From Desulfobacterales bacterium (GTDB lineage Bacteria > Desulfobacterota > Desulfobacteria > Desulfobacterales > JAFDCJ01): 16,024 nt of DNA. The notes beneath the pieces were generated by a model. That model was not told where the DNA came from. It did not search any database and saw only the letters and a list, made by a program, of their open reading frames with translations. The position numbers and the translations under genes are program-made. This document shows, piece by piece, positions 7,575 through 14,120 of the stretch; position 1 is the stretch's first letter; each line of letters begins with the position of its first letter. The DNA is taken from contig CP070771.1 in NCBI GenBank assembly GCA_020345785.1, positions 270,948-286,971 of the forward strand, read 5' to 3'.

Positions 7575-9326
7575 CTAAGATGGTGTTTTGATAACATCCT
7601 TAATCAAATTGGCGATATATTTTTCAGGATCCAAAAGGGCTTGCCGGGTTATAAAAAACCGGTTGCGATTGGTTTTTTCACGTGCCAGCTTAAGGCCGTA
7701 CTTAAAATCCTCGTCTATTTTTTTGTAGATAAGTTTCAGATCAAGGGATGCCTCTATCAGCTGTTCAATGATGAAATCGATGGCATCTTCTTCGAGAACA
7801 ATATTAATATCATGGTTTTTGAAAAAGTACAGCTCAATCTTCTTAATTTCATCATAATATGATTTAATCTTGGTGATGATGTGACCGATGTCCAGCGTGT
7901 TTCTGCTGTAGCATGTGGCAACGAGATCGATGCGGGTTGCCGTCATGGTCAGACTGTATTTTTCGGTAAGATTGTTTTTGTTCTCCTTCAAATATTCGGT
8001 AATATTCTTTTTTTCTTCCTGCATCAGTTCTTCAAAGATTGCATCTATTTTTTGCTGCTGAGGAGCATCTGCCAGCGATTGAATGGACGCTGACGGTGCG
8101 GCGATGAAAGCGGCTGTTGCCGGAAACTTTTTGAGGCGGGTTGAGGGCAGCTTCTTTTCAAACTCAATCAAGTCCCTTTCTACTGCGCTGACCAGGCCCC
8201 TGGCACCGGTATTTTCAGCGAAGGCATCTTTGGCGAGTTTACGCAATAGCTGGTCTTCAAACTTTACCTCAATACCGTAGGCGGCGAAATCTAGCTTTTT
8301 ACCAAGGATGATGGGATTGTTGGGATTTTTTAGAATATGATAAAGATCATCTTCAGATAGATGCTCAAAAACAGCCCTTACCGGCAGCCGTCCAACAAAT
8401 TCCGACTCAAAGCCAAATTCGGTCAGGTCTTCAGACCTGACATGTTTTAAGATATCGATTTCCTCTGTCGCTCTGCGAATGCGCGCACCGAACCCGATAT
8501 CCTGTTTGGAAAGTCGTTTCTGGATGATCGGCACCAGGTCATTGAAGGCGCCGCTCATGATGAACAGTATGTTGCCGGTGTTGACCGAACGTTTTTCCCG
8601 CTTGCCGGTTTTCCGAAACTGCTCGATTTCCTGAATCATGGAAATAGGATCATGGGGGACTTTTAAATCAACTTCGGTTTCTTCCATCGGCTTTAGCAGT
8701 GCACGCTGCACACCGGTGCGCGAAACGTCCGCTCCGATCAAATTGTGGCTGGAGGCTATTTTATCGATTTCGTCGATGTAAATGATGCCGTATTGGGCCA
8801 GCTCGATGTCGTCATTGGCCTCTCTGACCAGATCCCTGACCAGGTCTTCCACGTCACCGCCAACGTATCCGGTTTCGCTGAATTTGGTGGCATCACCTTT
8901 GACAAACGGTACGCCGATTTTTTTGGCAATTAATTTGATGATATACGTTTTTCCGACACCGGTCGGGCCGATCATCAGCACATTGTTTTTAATGCTGCCG
9001 ACCATTGAGCCGAGCGGATCCTCGGATTCCACGGAGCGCTTGATCCGGTTGAAGTGAGTGCAGATCTTGGTGGCCAGAATGGCTTTGGCATTGTCCTGCT
9101 TGACGACGTACTGATCCAAGTAGGCAATGAGCTCCTCCGGCTTCATGTCAAAATTGATTTTAGTTTTGGGTTTGTCGGTTTCTGCAGTTTTATCCAGCCG
9201 CGCCTCTTGGGGCATGACGATCGGTGATACAATTTTCACATTTTCACCGAACTTCTTGGCTAGAAACTCACTGATTTCCTTTTCAAGTTCCTTGGGATTG
9301 GGTATTTTTTCATTGTGCGCTTTCAT
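7575..9326 (-). CDS. ClpX-like AAA+ unfoldase, no zinc domain, extended C-terminus
   Basis: 583 residues; ClpX is about 420. Visible in order: a non-ClpX N-terminus (1-60) with none of the four cysteines of the ClpX zinc domain; Walker A GPTGVGKT (120-127); pore loop GYVG (153-156); Walker B IIYIDEID (181-188); a lengthened charged insertion (about 220-248) where ClpX has its RKH loop; an IGFG loop (277-280) like the ClpP-docking IGF loop; VGRLP (311-315); sensor-2 GARG (374-377). Residues from about 400 onward form a helical, lysine-rich extension I do not recognise. By family it should use ATP to unfold or remodel proteins, possibly feeding ClpP. Loss of the zinc domain and change of the RKH loop imply different substrate choice. 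It is separated by a 230-bp divergent gap from an FHA gene. HslU is a weaker match because no I-domain is seen. Confidence 0.88.
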   Translation of the reverse strand: MKAHNEKIPNPKELEKEISEFLAKKFGENVKIVSPIVMPQEARLDKTAETDKPKTKINFDMKPEELIAYLDQYVVKQDNAKAILATKICTHFNRIKRSVESEDPLGSMVGSIKNNVLMIGPTGVGKTYIIKLIAKKIGVPFVKGDATKFSETGYVGGDVEDLVRDLVREANDDIELAQYGIIYIDEIDKIASSHNLIGADVSRTGVQRALLKPMEETEVDLKVPHDPISMIQEIEQFRKTGKREKRSVNTGNILFIMSGAFNDLVPIIQKRLSKQDIGFGARIRRATEEIDILKHVRSEDLTEFGFESEFVGRLPVRAVFEHLSEDDLYHILKNPNNPIILGKKLDFAAYGIEVKFEDQLLRKLAKDAFAENTGARGLVSAVERDLIEFEKKLPSTRLKKFPATAAFIAAPSASIQSLADAPQQQKIDAIFEELMQEEKKNITEYLKENKNNLTEKYSLTMTATRIDLVATCYSRNTLDIGHIITKIKSYYDEIKKIELYFFKNHDINIVLEEDAIDFIIEQLIEASLDLKLIYKKIDEDFKYGLKLAREKTNRNRFFITRQALLDPEKYIANLIKDVIKTPS

Positions 9327-9556
9327 AACATTAGAACTATAAACATATCCTGCTTAAAATGCAAGAGAGCATCCGGAATTGAACGATATGAGATCAAGAT
9401 GAGGATTTATTGAAATTTCGTGGTAATATGTGTCAATAAAAATTAAAGTTTTATGGTTTTGCTGGCGATATAGTATATGTCGCAGAGAAATTCGATTCGT
9501 GTGGCTGAGCAGGTTCTCAATACTGAAAAACCTTAATATTGTTGCAGGAACTGTCT

Positions 9557-10234
9557 ATGGTCAGAGCCTTATTAAATCGAGTTAAAAAGCGCATAAAAGG
9601 CGCGGATAATTTTTCCGAAAATTCCCCATCGTCGGCAGGTTCGACCATTGGTCCACTATCGAGTATGCTGGGTCCTTCAGGAAGAATAACCCTGGCATCA
9701 CTGAAATGGTTTATGAATGAGTCCGGCAGGGATGATTTCATCGAGTTTGTTCAAAATCCCGTATTGGCCGGCTCTGCCCTGAACAAGGAGAGTATAGCGG
9801 CGCTGGAGCATCCGGATGATGAGCTGGCGGACAAGACCCAGATGATAAAAATCAATAAGACCCAGTTAGTTAATTTAGACGACCACCTATCCAAAAGATC
9901 AGGACCCGGTGCGAGTTTGCCGTATGCCATTTATCCATTGATGAAGCGACCTGACTCAGAATCACCCGCCAATATTTTTACGATTGGTCGGACGCGCAAT
10001 AAAGATATGAGTATGAAGGATATGGCAATTTCCAAAGCGCATGCCGTTATTCGTATGTCGAAGGGGTCTTTTTTCCTTGAAGACTGTGGATCAACCAACG
10101 GCACAAAACTCAATGGCAGGCGCCTTGCAGACCAACCGGTATTGCTTCACGACAAAGATGTAATTGCACTGGGAAATTATGAATTTACCTTCCTGTATCC
10201 CTCCTCCCTGCACGATTTGCTGAGTAAATTATAA
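9557..10234 (+). CDS. FHA-domain protein
   Basis: 225 residues from the ATG at 9557, which has GCAGGA at good spacing; a TTG at 9539 would add six residues and lacks such a site. Residues 1-120 are polar and probably largely disordered, with two KTQ motifs (93-95 and 101-103). The C-terminal FHA domain (about 122-216) has the phosphothreonine-binding signature: G144-R145 in TIGR, S159-x2-H162 in ISKAHAV, and STNGT (179-183) before LNGRRL. FHA domains bind phosphothreonine peptides, so this is probably an adaptor in Ser/Thr kinase signalling; no kinase gene is in the window. TQ motifs ahead of an FHA domain are reminiscent of phospho-switch proteins that bind their own phosphorylated tail. Divergent from the ClpX-like gene; a shared control region at 9327-9556 is possible but no clear promoter was identified there. 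Confidence 0.88.
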   Translation: MVRALLNRVKKRIKGADNFSENSPSSAGSTIGPLSSMLGPSGRITLASLKWFMNESGRDDFIEFVQNPVLAGSALNKESIAALEHPDDELADKTQMIKINKTQLVNLDDHLSKRSGPGASLPYAIYPLMKRPDSESPANIFTIGRTRNKDMSMKDMAISKAHAVIRMSKGSFFLEDCGSTNGTKLNGRRLADQPVLLHDKDVIALGNYEFTFLYPSSLHDLLSKL

Positions 10235-10258
10235 ACGCTTTTCCTCAGCCATCCGGCG

Positions 10259-11551
10259 CTATAACCGTTGAATCAAATAGAGAAAAGTGGGCAGCCGACT
10301 CAAGCTTTTAAGTTCAAAAAAAGTGCGCAACAGGTCCCGATTGTTCCGCCCGGTGTCCAACGGTGATAAGTAAATGCCGCCTTTGCTGTAGAAACGATCA
10401 AGCCGGTCGCGAACCAGTTCGATAACCGATCCGTAGTGATCCGGCGGGAGCCGGTCGCCGATCAGGAAATTGGCGGTGATTTCGATGTTAAAATAGTTGC
10501 GGTTAACATCGATCATCTTCAAGAAAGCCGCCTTAATTTTGCTGTTTTCCAGCGGTTTACGGAGATATGACAAAGTGGCGCCATCTGCAGATTCGAGCCC
10601 GATATTGATGTACGTATAGAAAGGCGTTCGGTTGAGCGCTTCGAAAAGCTTGTTGTTGGCACTCAGCAATGAATCCACGCTGCCAAATAAAAAAAGTCTG
10701 GGTTCACTGATATGTGCCTTTTCGAAATTAAACGCTTTATAAACCTCGATGGCAGTCCGGCGGATATGCTCGTCTCCTGCAGCAAGGGCATCATGATTGC
10801 CTAAAAAAACAGCGTTATAATTTTTCAGATTGGCGCCATAGAACGACTTCAGGGCTCGAATTTGTTGCCTGACATTAGGCTTGGACCGCGGCATAAAACG
10901 CTGTCCAGATTTGACCCGGCAGAAGCTGCAGTTATATAAGCACCCGTCGGCGATTATGAGCGGAATCACCTCATAATCAACATGACGAGTGTCGGGGGGC
11001 AGGACCGACACCCGGCCGCCGATAATTTTGTGCAGCTTTTCGGATTTCGCCTGCAGGGCGCCTGCATCGTGGTGGGCAACCAGATCAAGGAAATTTTTAA
11101 ATCTTGAAGAAAGGCCTTCCGTATTTATCGTGCGAAGTTGCGCCTGCAATTGTGACCAACCTGCCAGGGCATTTTGAACATTGCAATCACCAAAAGGATT
11201 ATAGGCCCAGATGGAATTGCTGGCGTAAGGTAGACACGGCAGATAATATTCGCCGAGTGAATCGAAAATTCTGTGGTACCCGGCGATAGAGTAAAAAACC
11301 CAATCATTGCCATCGGTTCGCTTCAACCACTCGGCCGGATGGGGCCAATTCTTGGTAACTCCCCGAATATACTTGATCTCACCGTTTAAATTGAGCTGAA
11401 AGAGGTAATCGGGAGATTTAATTTCGCAGAACCTTCCGTAGCGGATCGGATAACTCGCTTTTGTGTATCGGTTGGCTCCTTGCTTATTGAGGGTAATGTC
11501 AAGATTTTTCAACCGGCAGGAATTCACTGGCAGTCCTGGTATGAACTCCAT
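10259..11551 (-). CDS. Radical-SAM protein, unassigned
   Basis: 430 residues. The radical-SAM motif C204-x3-C208-x2-C211 sits in DGCLYNCSFCRVKSGQ, after a 200-residue N-terminal part I do not recognise, rich in aromatic residues and with a few cysteines (C12, C42, C106, C123). The following half has features of the Elp3/MiaB-like TIM-barrel fold: a NYNAVFLGNHDAL strand, INIGLESADG resembling the IGLES motif of such enzymes, and an ANFLIG strand. There is no SPASM-like cysteine cluster at the end. Substrate is unknown. The start is the ATG preceded by GGTGGTA. It converges on the FHA gene with a 24-bp gap, with no clear terminator between the two stops. Elp3-like barrel assignment is moderate. 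Confidence 0.8.
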   Translation of the reverse strand: MEFIPGLPVNSCRLKNLDITLNKQGANRYTKASYPIRYGRFCEIKSPDYLFQLNLNGEIKYIRGVTKNWPHPAEWLKRTDGNDWVFYSIAGYHRIFDSLGEYYLPCLPYASNSIWAYNPFGDCNVQNALAGWSQLQAQLRTINTEGLSSRFKNFLDLVAHHDAGALQAKSEKLHKIIGGRVSVLPPDTRHVDYEVIPLIIADGCLYNCSFCRVKSGQRFMPRSKPNVRQQIRALKSFYGANLKNYNAVFLGNHDALAAGDEHIRRTAIEVYKAFNFEKAHISEPRLFLFGSVDSLLSANNKLFEALNRTPFYTYINIGLESADGATLSYLRKPLENSKIKAAFLKMIDVNRNYFNIEITANFLIGDRLPPDHYGSVIELVRDRLDRFYSKGGIYLSPLDTGRNNRDLLRTFFELKSLSRLPTFLYLIQRL

Positions 11552-11829
11552 TCATTACCACCGGCTATGTCGGTAAGAACTGAAAAGGTTTTACAGTTAC
11601 AGCGGGAGTATTTTTTGGTTGTCCAAACTTACACATTGCCGCTGGCATATGAATGGAGATAGAACAAAGTAATTTGGCTTATTTTATTATGATATCGTTG
11701 TATCTGCTGGCGTAGCAACCATTACCGCATCGGGCCGAACAACAAAATATGCATGTCAATGATGAATCGCTCAAATACACGTCAAACCAGACAGATCAGC
11801 GCCAAGGACGATCAAAATTTTTTATATAC
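11552..11829. other. Non-coding stretch, no gene recognised
   Basis: First part of the 716-bp gap between the radical-SAM gene and the gene at 12268. Short ORFs cross it but none has a ribosome-binding site or family resemblance. A promoter for the minus-strand radical-SAM gene should lie here; I could not point to convincing -35/-10 boxes. Confidence 0.5.
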
Positions 11830-11918
11830 ATCAGCGACCAGTGGCAGAGCGTGGTTCCGGCTCCTTCCAGGGGCCTTTCTCATACCCCCAACTCTGTCGC
11901 TGTCGGGAGGTCGCTGAT
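11830..11918. repeat. Structured dispersed repeat, copy B
   Basis: An 89-bp relative of the element at 1643-1723. The outer stem is identical: ATCAGCGACC (11830-11839) with GGTCGCTGAT (11909-11918). Next CAGAG (11845-11849) pairs with CTCTG (11892-11896), and the apical stem is GGCTCC (11859-11864) with GGGGCC (11870-11875). Relative to copy A, C has become T opposite G, turning a G-C into a G-U pair, which keeps an RNA helix but not a DNA one. The loop-proximal CTCATACCCC segment is also conserved. Copy B has extra bases before the closing arm. Confidence 0.8.
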
Positions 11919-11931
11919 TTTAACACAACCC

Positions 11932-11957
11932 ATCGATTTAATCGATTGATTTTTTTT
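11932..11957 (+). terminator. Weak terminator-like hairpin
   Basis: ATCGAT-TTA-ATCGAT (11932-11946) is followed after three bases by eight T (11950-11957). The stem is only 6 bp and AT-rich, so termination would be weak. It lies 13 bp after repeat copy B, which might supply the stronger structure. Confidence 0.3.
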
Positions 11958-11977
11958 GGGTTTGTTGCTATCTTGAC

Positions 11978-12106
11978 ATGATTAAAAATGTGTTCTTGAC
12001 CTGCGGTTTATCAGAAAGCAAACGCGTCAAAAAGGCTCAGAAATTGGGAGGCGACGCTTATATTCGAAAACCATACACGACGGAAAAGCTTGCCCGGCCG
12101 CTGTAA
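11978..12106 (+). pseudogene. Remnant of a response-regulator receiver domain
   Basis: Reading from the ATG at 11978 gives 42 codons ending in TAA. The run from about 11984 matches the last third of a receiver domain: an LTCGLSES segment as in the beta-4 strand and loop, then KRVKKAQKLGGDAYIRKPY with the conserved lysine-proline, then the start of the last helix (TTEKLARPL). A whole receiver is about 120 residues; the phosphorylated aspartate and first three strands are absent, and the frame is closed by TAA at 11939. There is no ribosome-binding site. It looks like the tail of a lost histidine kinase or response regulator, possibly cut off near repeat copy B. The match is by eye. Confidence 0.6.
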
Positions 12107-12138
12107 AATCAGCTAAGGAATTGAAATTTTTCAAATAG

Positions 12139-12235
12139 TAATTAATCCGCCGGGCCTTCGATCTAAAGACTTTCTTCATTTTTCAAAGAATAGTTCTTAA
12201 CCACGAATATGCTATTTTTCAGGGCGGATTAATTA
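12139..12235. repeat. 97-bp element with 13-bp perfect inverted ends
   Basis: TAATTAATCCGCC (12139-12151) is the exact complement of GGCGGATTAATTA (12223-12235), with 71 bp between. It lies just upstream of the gene at 12268. It may be a small non-autonomous mobile element, or an operator/leader hairpin for the next gene. No clear target-site duplication flanks it, which weakens the mobile reading. Confidence 0.5.
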
Positions 12236-12267
12236 GGGTAACGGTATTTCTATTAGGCGGGGAGAAC

Positions 12268-12474
12268 ATGCTGTTTGCGATGCCGAGTTATGAGGTTAAG
12301 TATCATGGTAAGACCGAGTGGGAAGCGATATCTGAAGTCAAAGTTCTGGTAAAGCTTCAGGAAGCCTATGATAAGGTCACTCCCGTGATTCAGGACTTGA
12401 TAGACGGCAAACAGGTGCCGACGCCTCAAGCTGTTTTCCGCATCAGAGGCTATAATGAGGTTGAATATGGTTGA
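12268..12474 (+). CDS. Small protein of unknown function
   Basis: 68 residues from an ATG with a strong ribosome-binding site (GGCGGGGAG, 4 nt spacing). Composition is normal for a soluble cytoplasmic protein: an opening MLFAMPSYEVKYHGKTEWEA, a helical centre (about 18-48), and a short strand-like end (AVFRIRGYNEVEYG). No cysteines, no membrane segment, no family I recognise. It is the first of three small genes running rightward. The good start signal is the main reason to call it real. Confidence 0.65.
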   Translation: MLFAMPSYEVKYHGKTEWEAISEVKVLVKLQEAYDKVTPVIQDLIDGKQVPTPQAVFRIRGYNEVEYG

Positions 12475-12669
12475 TTTTTCCCTCATCTAATAGTCATCTT
12501 CATTAAATAAATTCAATATGATAGCAGGATCGATTCATCCGCCGGCCGACCTGAGGTACCTGAATCTCTTGACATCTCTGATGACGCCTGATAAGCGTAC
12601 GGGAAAATTGATCTGGTCACAACATATCTGATCTTTCGTGTATGTTTACCCGAATCAAAAGAGGTGCCC

Positions 12670-12912
12670 ATGGATGCAACCATTCCCTATGTGTATATCA
12701 ATGACGATGAAATAGAACTAAAGCAAATTTTAATTATATACGGCAAGTTAAAAAAGCAGAGGAAATTTACGGTCAGTGAGGCTGAGAAAAGGGGATTGGT
12801 GCGTGTGGAATCGATGCCGCATGCCGTAGCTGACGATAATTTCTCTAAATCAATTGCAATTCTTGATCAAAAAGTAAGGCTCTGCCTATCGACCAAAGGT
12901 GCTGCATCCTGA
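12670..12912 (+). CDS. Small protein of unknown function
   Basis: 80 residues from the ATG at 12670, which has AAAGAGG 5 nt upstream; a GTG at 12664 overlaps that ribosome-binding site and is less likely. The start (MDATIPYVYINDDEIELKQ) is acidic and strand-like; the centre is lysine-rich (YGKLKKQRKFTVSEAEKRG), followed by a helical end. No recognised motif. The upstream gap 12475-12669 (195 bp) holds a TTGACA at 12569 but no good -10 at the right distance. Confidence 0.6.
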   Translation: MDATIPYVYINDDEIELKQILIIYGKLKKQRKFTVSEAEKRGLVRVESMPHAVADDNFSKSIAILDQKVRLCLSTKGAAS

Positions 12913-12917
12913 TCATC

Positions 12918-12998
12918 CCGTATTGAAAAGTCTCTTTAAACTTCGACCTCGATTTTACGCCGTTCTGATCTCATGCAATACGGTTGTTAAAATCGAGG
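12918..12998 (+). promoter_or_regulatory. Interlocked inverted repeats, possible pseudoknot leader
   Basis: CCGTATTG (12918-12925) pairs with CAATACGG (12976-12983), and CCTCGATTTTA (12947-12957) pairs with TAAAATCGAGG (12988-12998). The order is a-b-a'-b', so in RNA the two helices form a pseudoknot or are alternatives. The last arm runs into AGGAGG (12996-13001), which is 16 nt before the ATG at 13018, too far for a normal start but close enough to suggest translational control. The perfect pairings are seen; their role is inference. Confidence 0.5.
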
Positions 12999-13017
12999 AG
13001 GCCCGTTAGAGAATTGC

Positions 13018-13413
13018 ATGCCTGAGGATTATTTTAATTTAATTCTTACCCAAAGCAAATCCAATTTTAAGCAGATCAATAATCCGCCAAAAGTTGTTTA
13101 CAACCCAAAAAAGAAAACCGTCTCTGTGAAATATGACTTTGCCTTAGGACTTATAGAAAAGGTTAAAATCATTGCGCCCTGCAGCGTGTGGCTGGATTTG
13201 TGGCGCCGGCGCGAGACGGAGCATATTTCATTTGAAGTACTGGCCCCCTGTCTTTATCGACTCTCCAAAGAGAAAAAGAAAGCCCTGATACTGTATTCCA
13301 AAAATTATCCGGGCAGTTTTTCAGCTGATGTTTTAGACTGTGTTAAATGGTCACATACTAAAAACCCACTAATTATACACAGCGTTATAAGTAATTGCGT
13401 ATTCGCAATTTGA
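13018..13413 (+). CDS. Protein of unknown function, 131 residues
   Basis: Starts at the ATG at 13018; no in-frame alternative start lies between it and the TAA at 12988. The start is poorly served by a ribosome-binding site (AGGAGG is 16 nt away). The product is lysine-rich and probably soluble: strand-like KVVYNPKKKTVSVKYDF (about 24-40), then IEKVKIIAPCSVWLDLWRRR (about 46-65), and a helical part. The last codons include a 7-bp hairpin (AATTGCG-TATT-CGCAATT, 13393-13410), so the natural C-terminus may have been altered. No family recognised. A PilZ gene follows 34 bp after its stop, suggesting a shared transcript. Confidence 0.5.
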   Translation: MPEDYFNLILTQSKSNFKQINNPPKVVYNPKKKTVSVKYDFALGLIEKVKIIAPCSVWLDLWRRRETEHISFEVLAPCLYRLSKEKKKALILYSKNYPGSFSADVLDCVKWSHTKNPLIIHSVISNCVFAI

Positions 13414-13465
13414 ATCGTTGATTTCAATCCACCGGAGAGGATCAAAAATGCAAAACGCTGTGTAT
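13375..13465. repeat. 12-bp perfect inverted repeat spanning a gene junction
   Basis: ATACACAGCGTT (13375-13386), in the end of the 131-residue gene, is the exact complement of AACGCTGTGTAT (13454-13465), which begins 3 nt after the PilZ start codon. A smaller hairpin (13393-13410) nests inside. In RNA the large helix would place the PilZ ribosome-binding site in the loop and its early codons in the stem. Confidence 0.5.
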
Positions 13466-13867
13466 GTGTGCGCAAGGATTTATGTCGTTCTGTGTAGAAA
13501 TCAAGTTGTGATTAAAACCTATCTGTCTGATAGTCTTAAAAATTTTTTGAATTATATGGAAAGAAGATCACAAAAGCGGGAAAAGGCGAAGGACTGCTAT
13601 CATGCCGAGATCCGACTGATCGGTGTGCCGATATATGAGGTCAAATTAAAAGACCTGTCCTCGAACGGTGCATCTATCCTTGTCAGCGAGGCCTCTTTGT
13701 TGCTGAATCATTTAGGGATCGGGAAAACAATATCCGTAAAATATTATCTCGGGGACCGCTCAAAGGCAGTCGGTCCGTTCAAGGCAAATATCATGCATTT
13801 AACAAAAATTGAGGAGGACCGATTCAAAGGGCATTTTGCGGCCGGCTTGTCAATTGTCAGCATTTGA
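13448..13867 (+). CDS. PilZ-domain protein
   Basis: 139 residues from the ATG at 13448, chosen because GGAGAGGA precedes it by about 7 nt; a TTG at 13418 is in frame but poorer. Residues about 38-137 resemble a PilZ domain: R39-x3-R43 in RRSQKR, then DLSSNG (72-77) equivalent to the D/N-x-S-x-x-G c-di-GMP-binding motif, then beta strands ending in HFAAGLSIV. By family it would bind cyclic di-GMP and act as an effector on motility, exopolysaccharide or transcription. The first 36 residues contain a semi-hydrophobic, cysteine-bearing stretch (AVYVCARIYVVLCRN) of unclear role; an internal ATG at 13556 would give the bare PilZ domain but has no ribosome-binding site. Confidence 0.75.
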   Translation: MQNAVYVCARIYVVLCRNQVVIKTYLSDSLKNFLNYMERRSQKREKAKDCYHAEIRLIGVPIYEVKLKDLSSNGASILVSEASLLLNHLGIGKTISVKYYLGDRSKAVGPFKANIMHLTKIEEDRFKGHFAAGLSIVSI

Positions 13868-14061
13868 CTCAGACGCGGAGCGACAGGGTTATTCATGAAA
13901 TAAACTTAAACACAAAGCCGAATCACGAAAACACGTAAATAGGAAAGCCCGAAATAAAATATAAAATAAACCGTCCCTTTTCCCTGATAGGAAAATGACC
14001 GGCATCTAAATTTACCCCTCAGGTGATTTTGTGGACGACAATTTAAACAAAAAGATGTATC
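13868..14061. other. AT-rich non-coding stretch
   Basis: First part of the 491-bp gap between the PilZ and YkgJ-like genes. It is A-rich with short direct echoes (AAATAAAATATAAAATAAA near 13951). No ORF with a start signal, no strong hairpin and no recognisable gene remnant were found. Confidence 0.5.
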
Positions 14062-14090
14062 TTGACTTCCTTTTTTACTTCTGCTAAAGA
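14062..14090 (+). promoter_or_regulatory. Possible sigma-70-type promoter for the YkgJ leader
   Basis: TTGACT (14062-14067) is one base from the -35 consensus and is followed at exactly 17 bp by TAAAGA (14085-14090), a weak -10. Transcription would start near 14097, giving a leader of about 260 nt before the ATG at 14359. Confidence 0.35.
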
Positions 14091-14120
14091 TCCGTCCCCG
14101 GTTTTACCATGTTGATGTTT

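Noticed and set aside
7575..7577. TAG of the ClpX-like gene as a pyrrolysine codon
   Set aside because: The open run of 43 codons after it could be chance, the family ends near here, and no pyl genes are in the window. Kept only as a small-ORF observation.
11749..11949. 66-codon ORF
   Set aside because: It is mostly repeat copy B read as protein; no start signal.
12569..12597. TTGACA as a promoter for the gene at 12670
   Set aside because: At 16-18 bp spacing there is no credible -10 hexamer (TAAGCG at 17 bp).
13393..13410. AATTGCG-TATT-CGCAATT as a terminator
   Set aside because: No T-tract follows; it lies inside the end of a coding frame.
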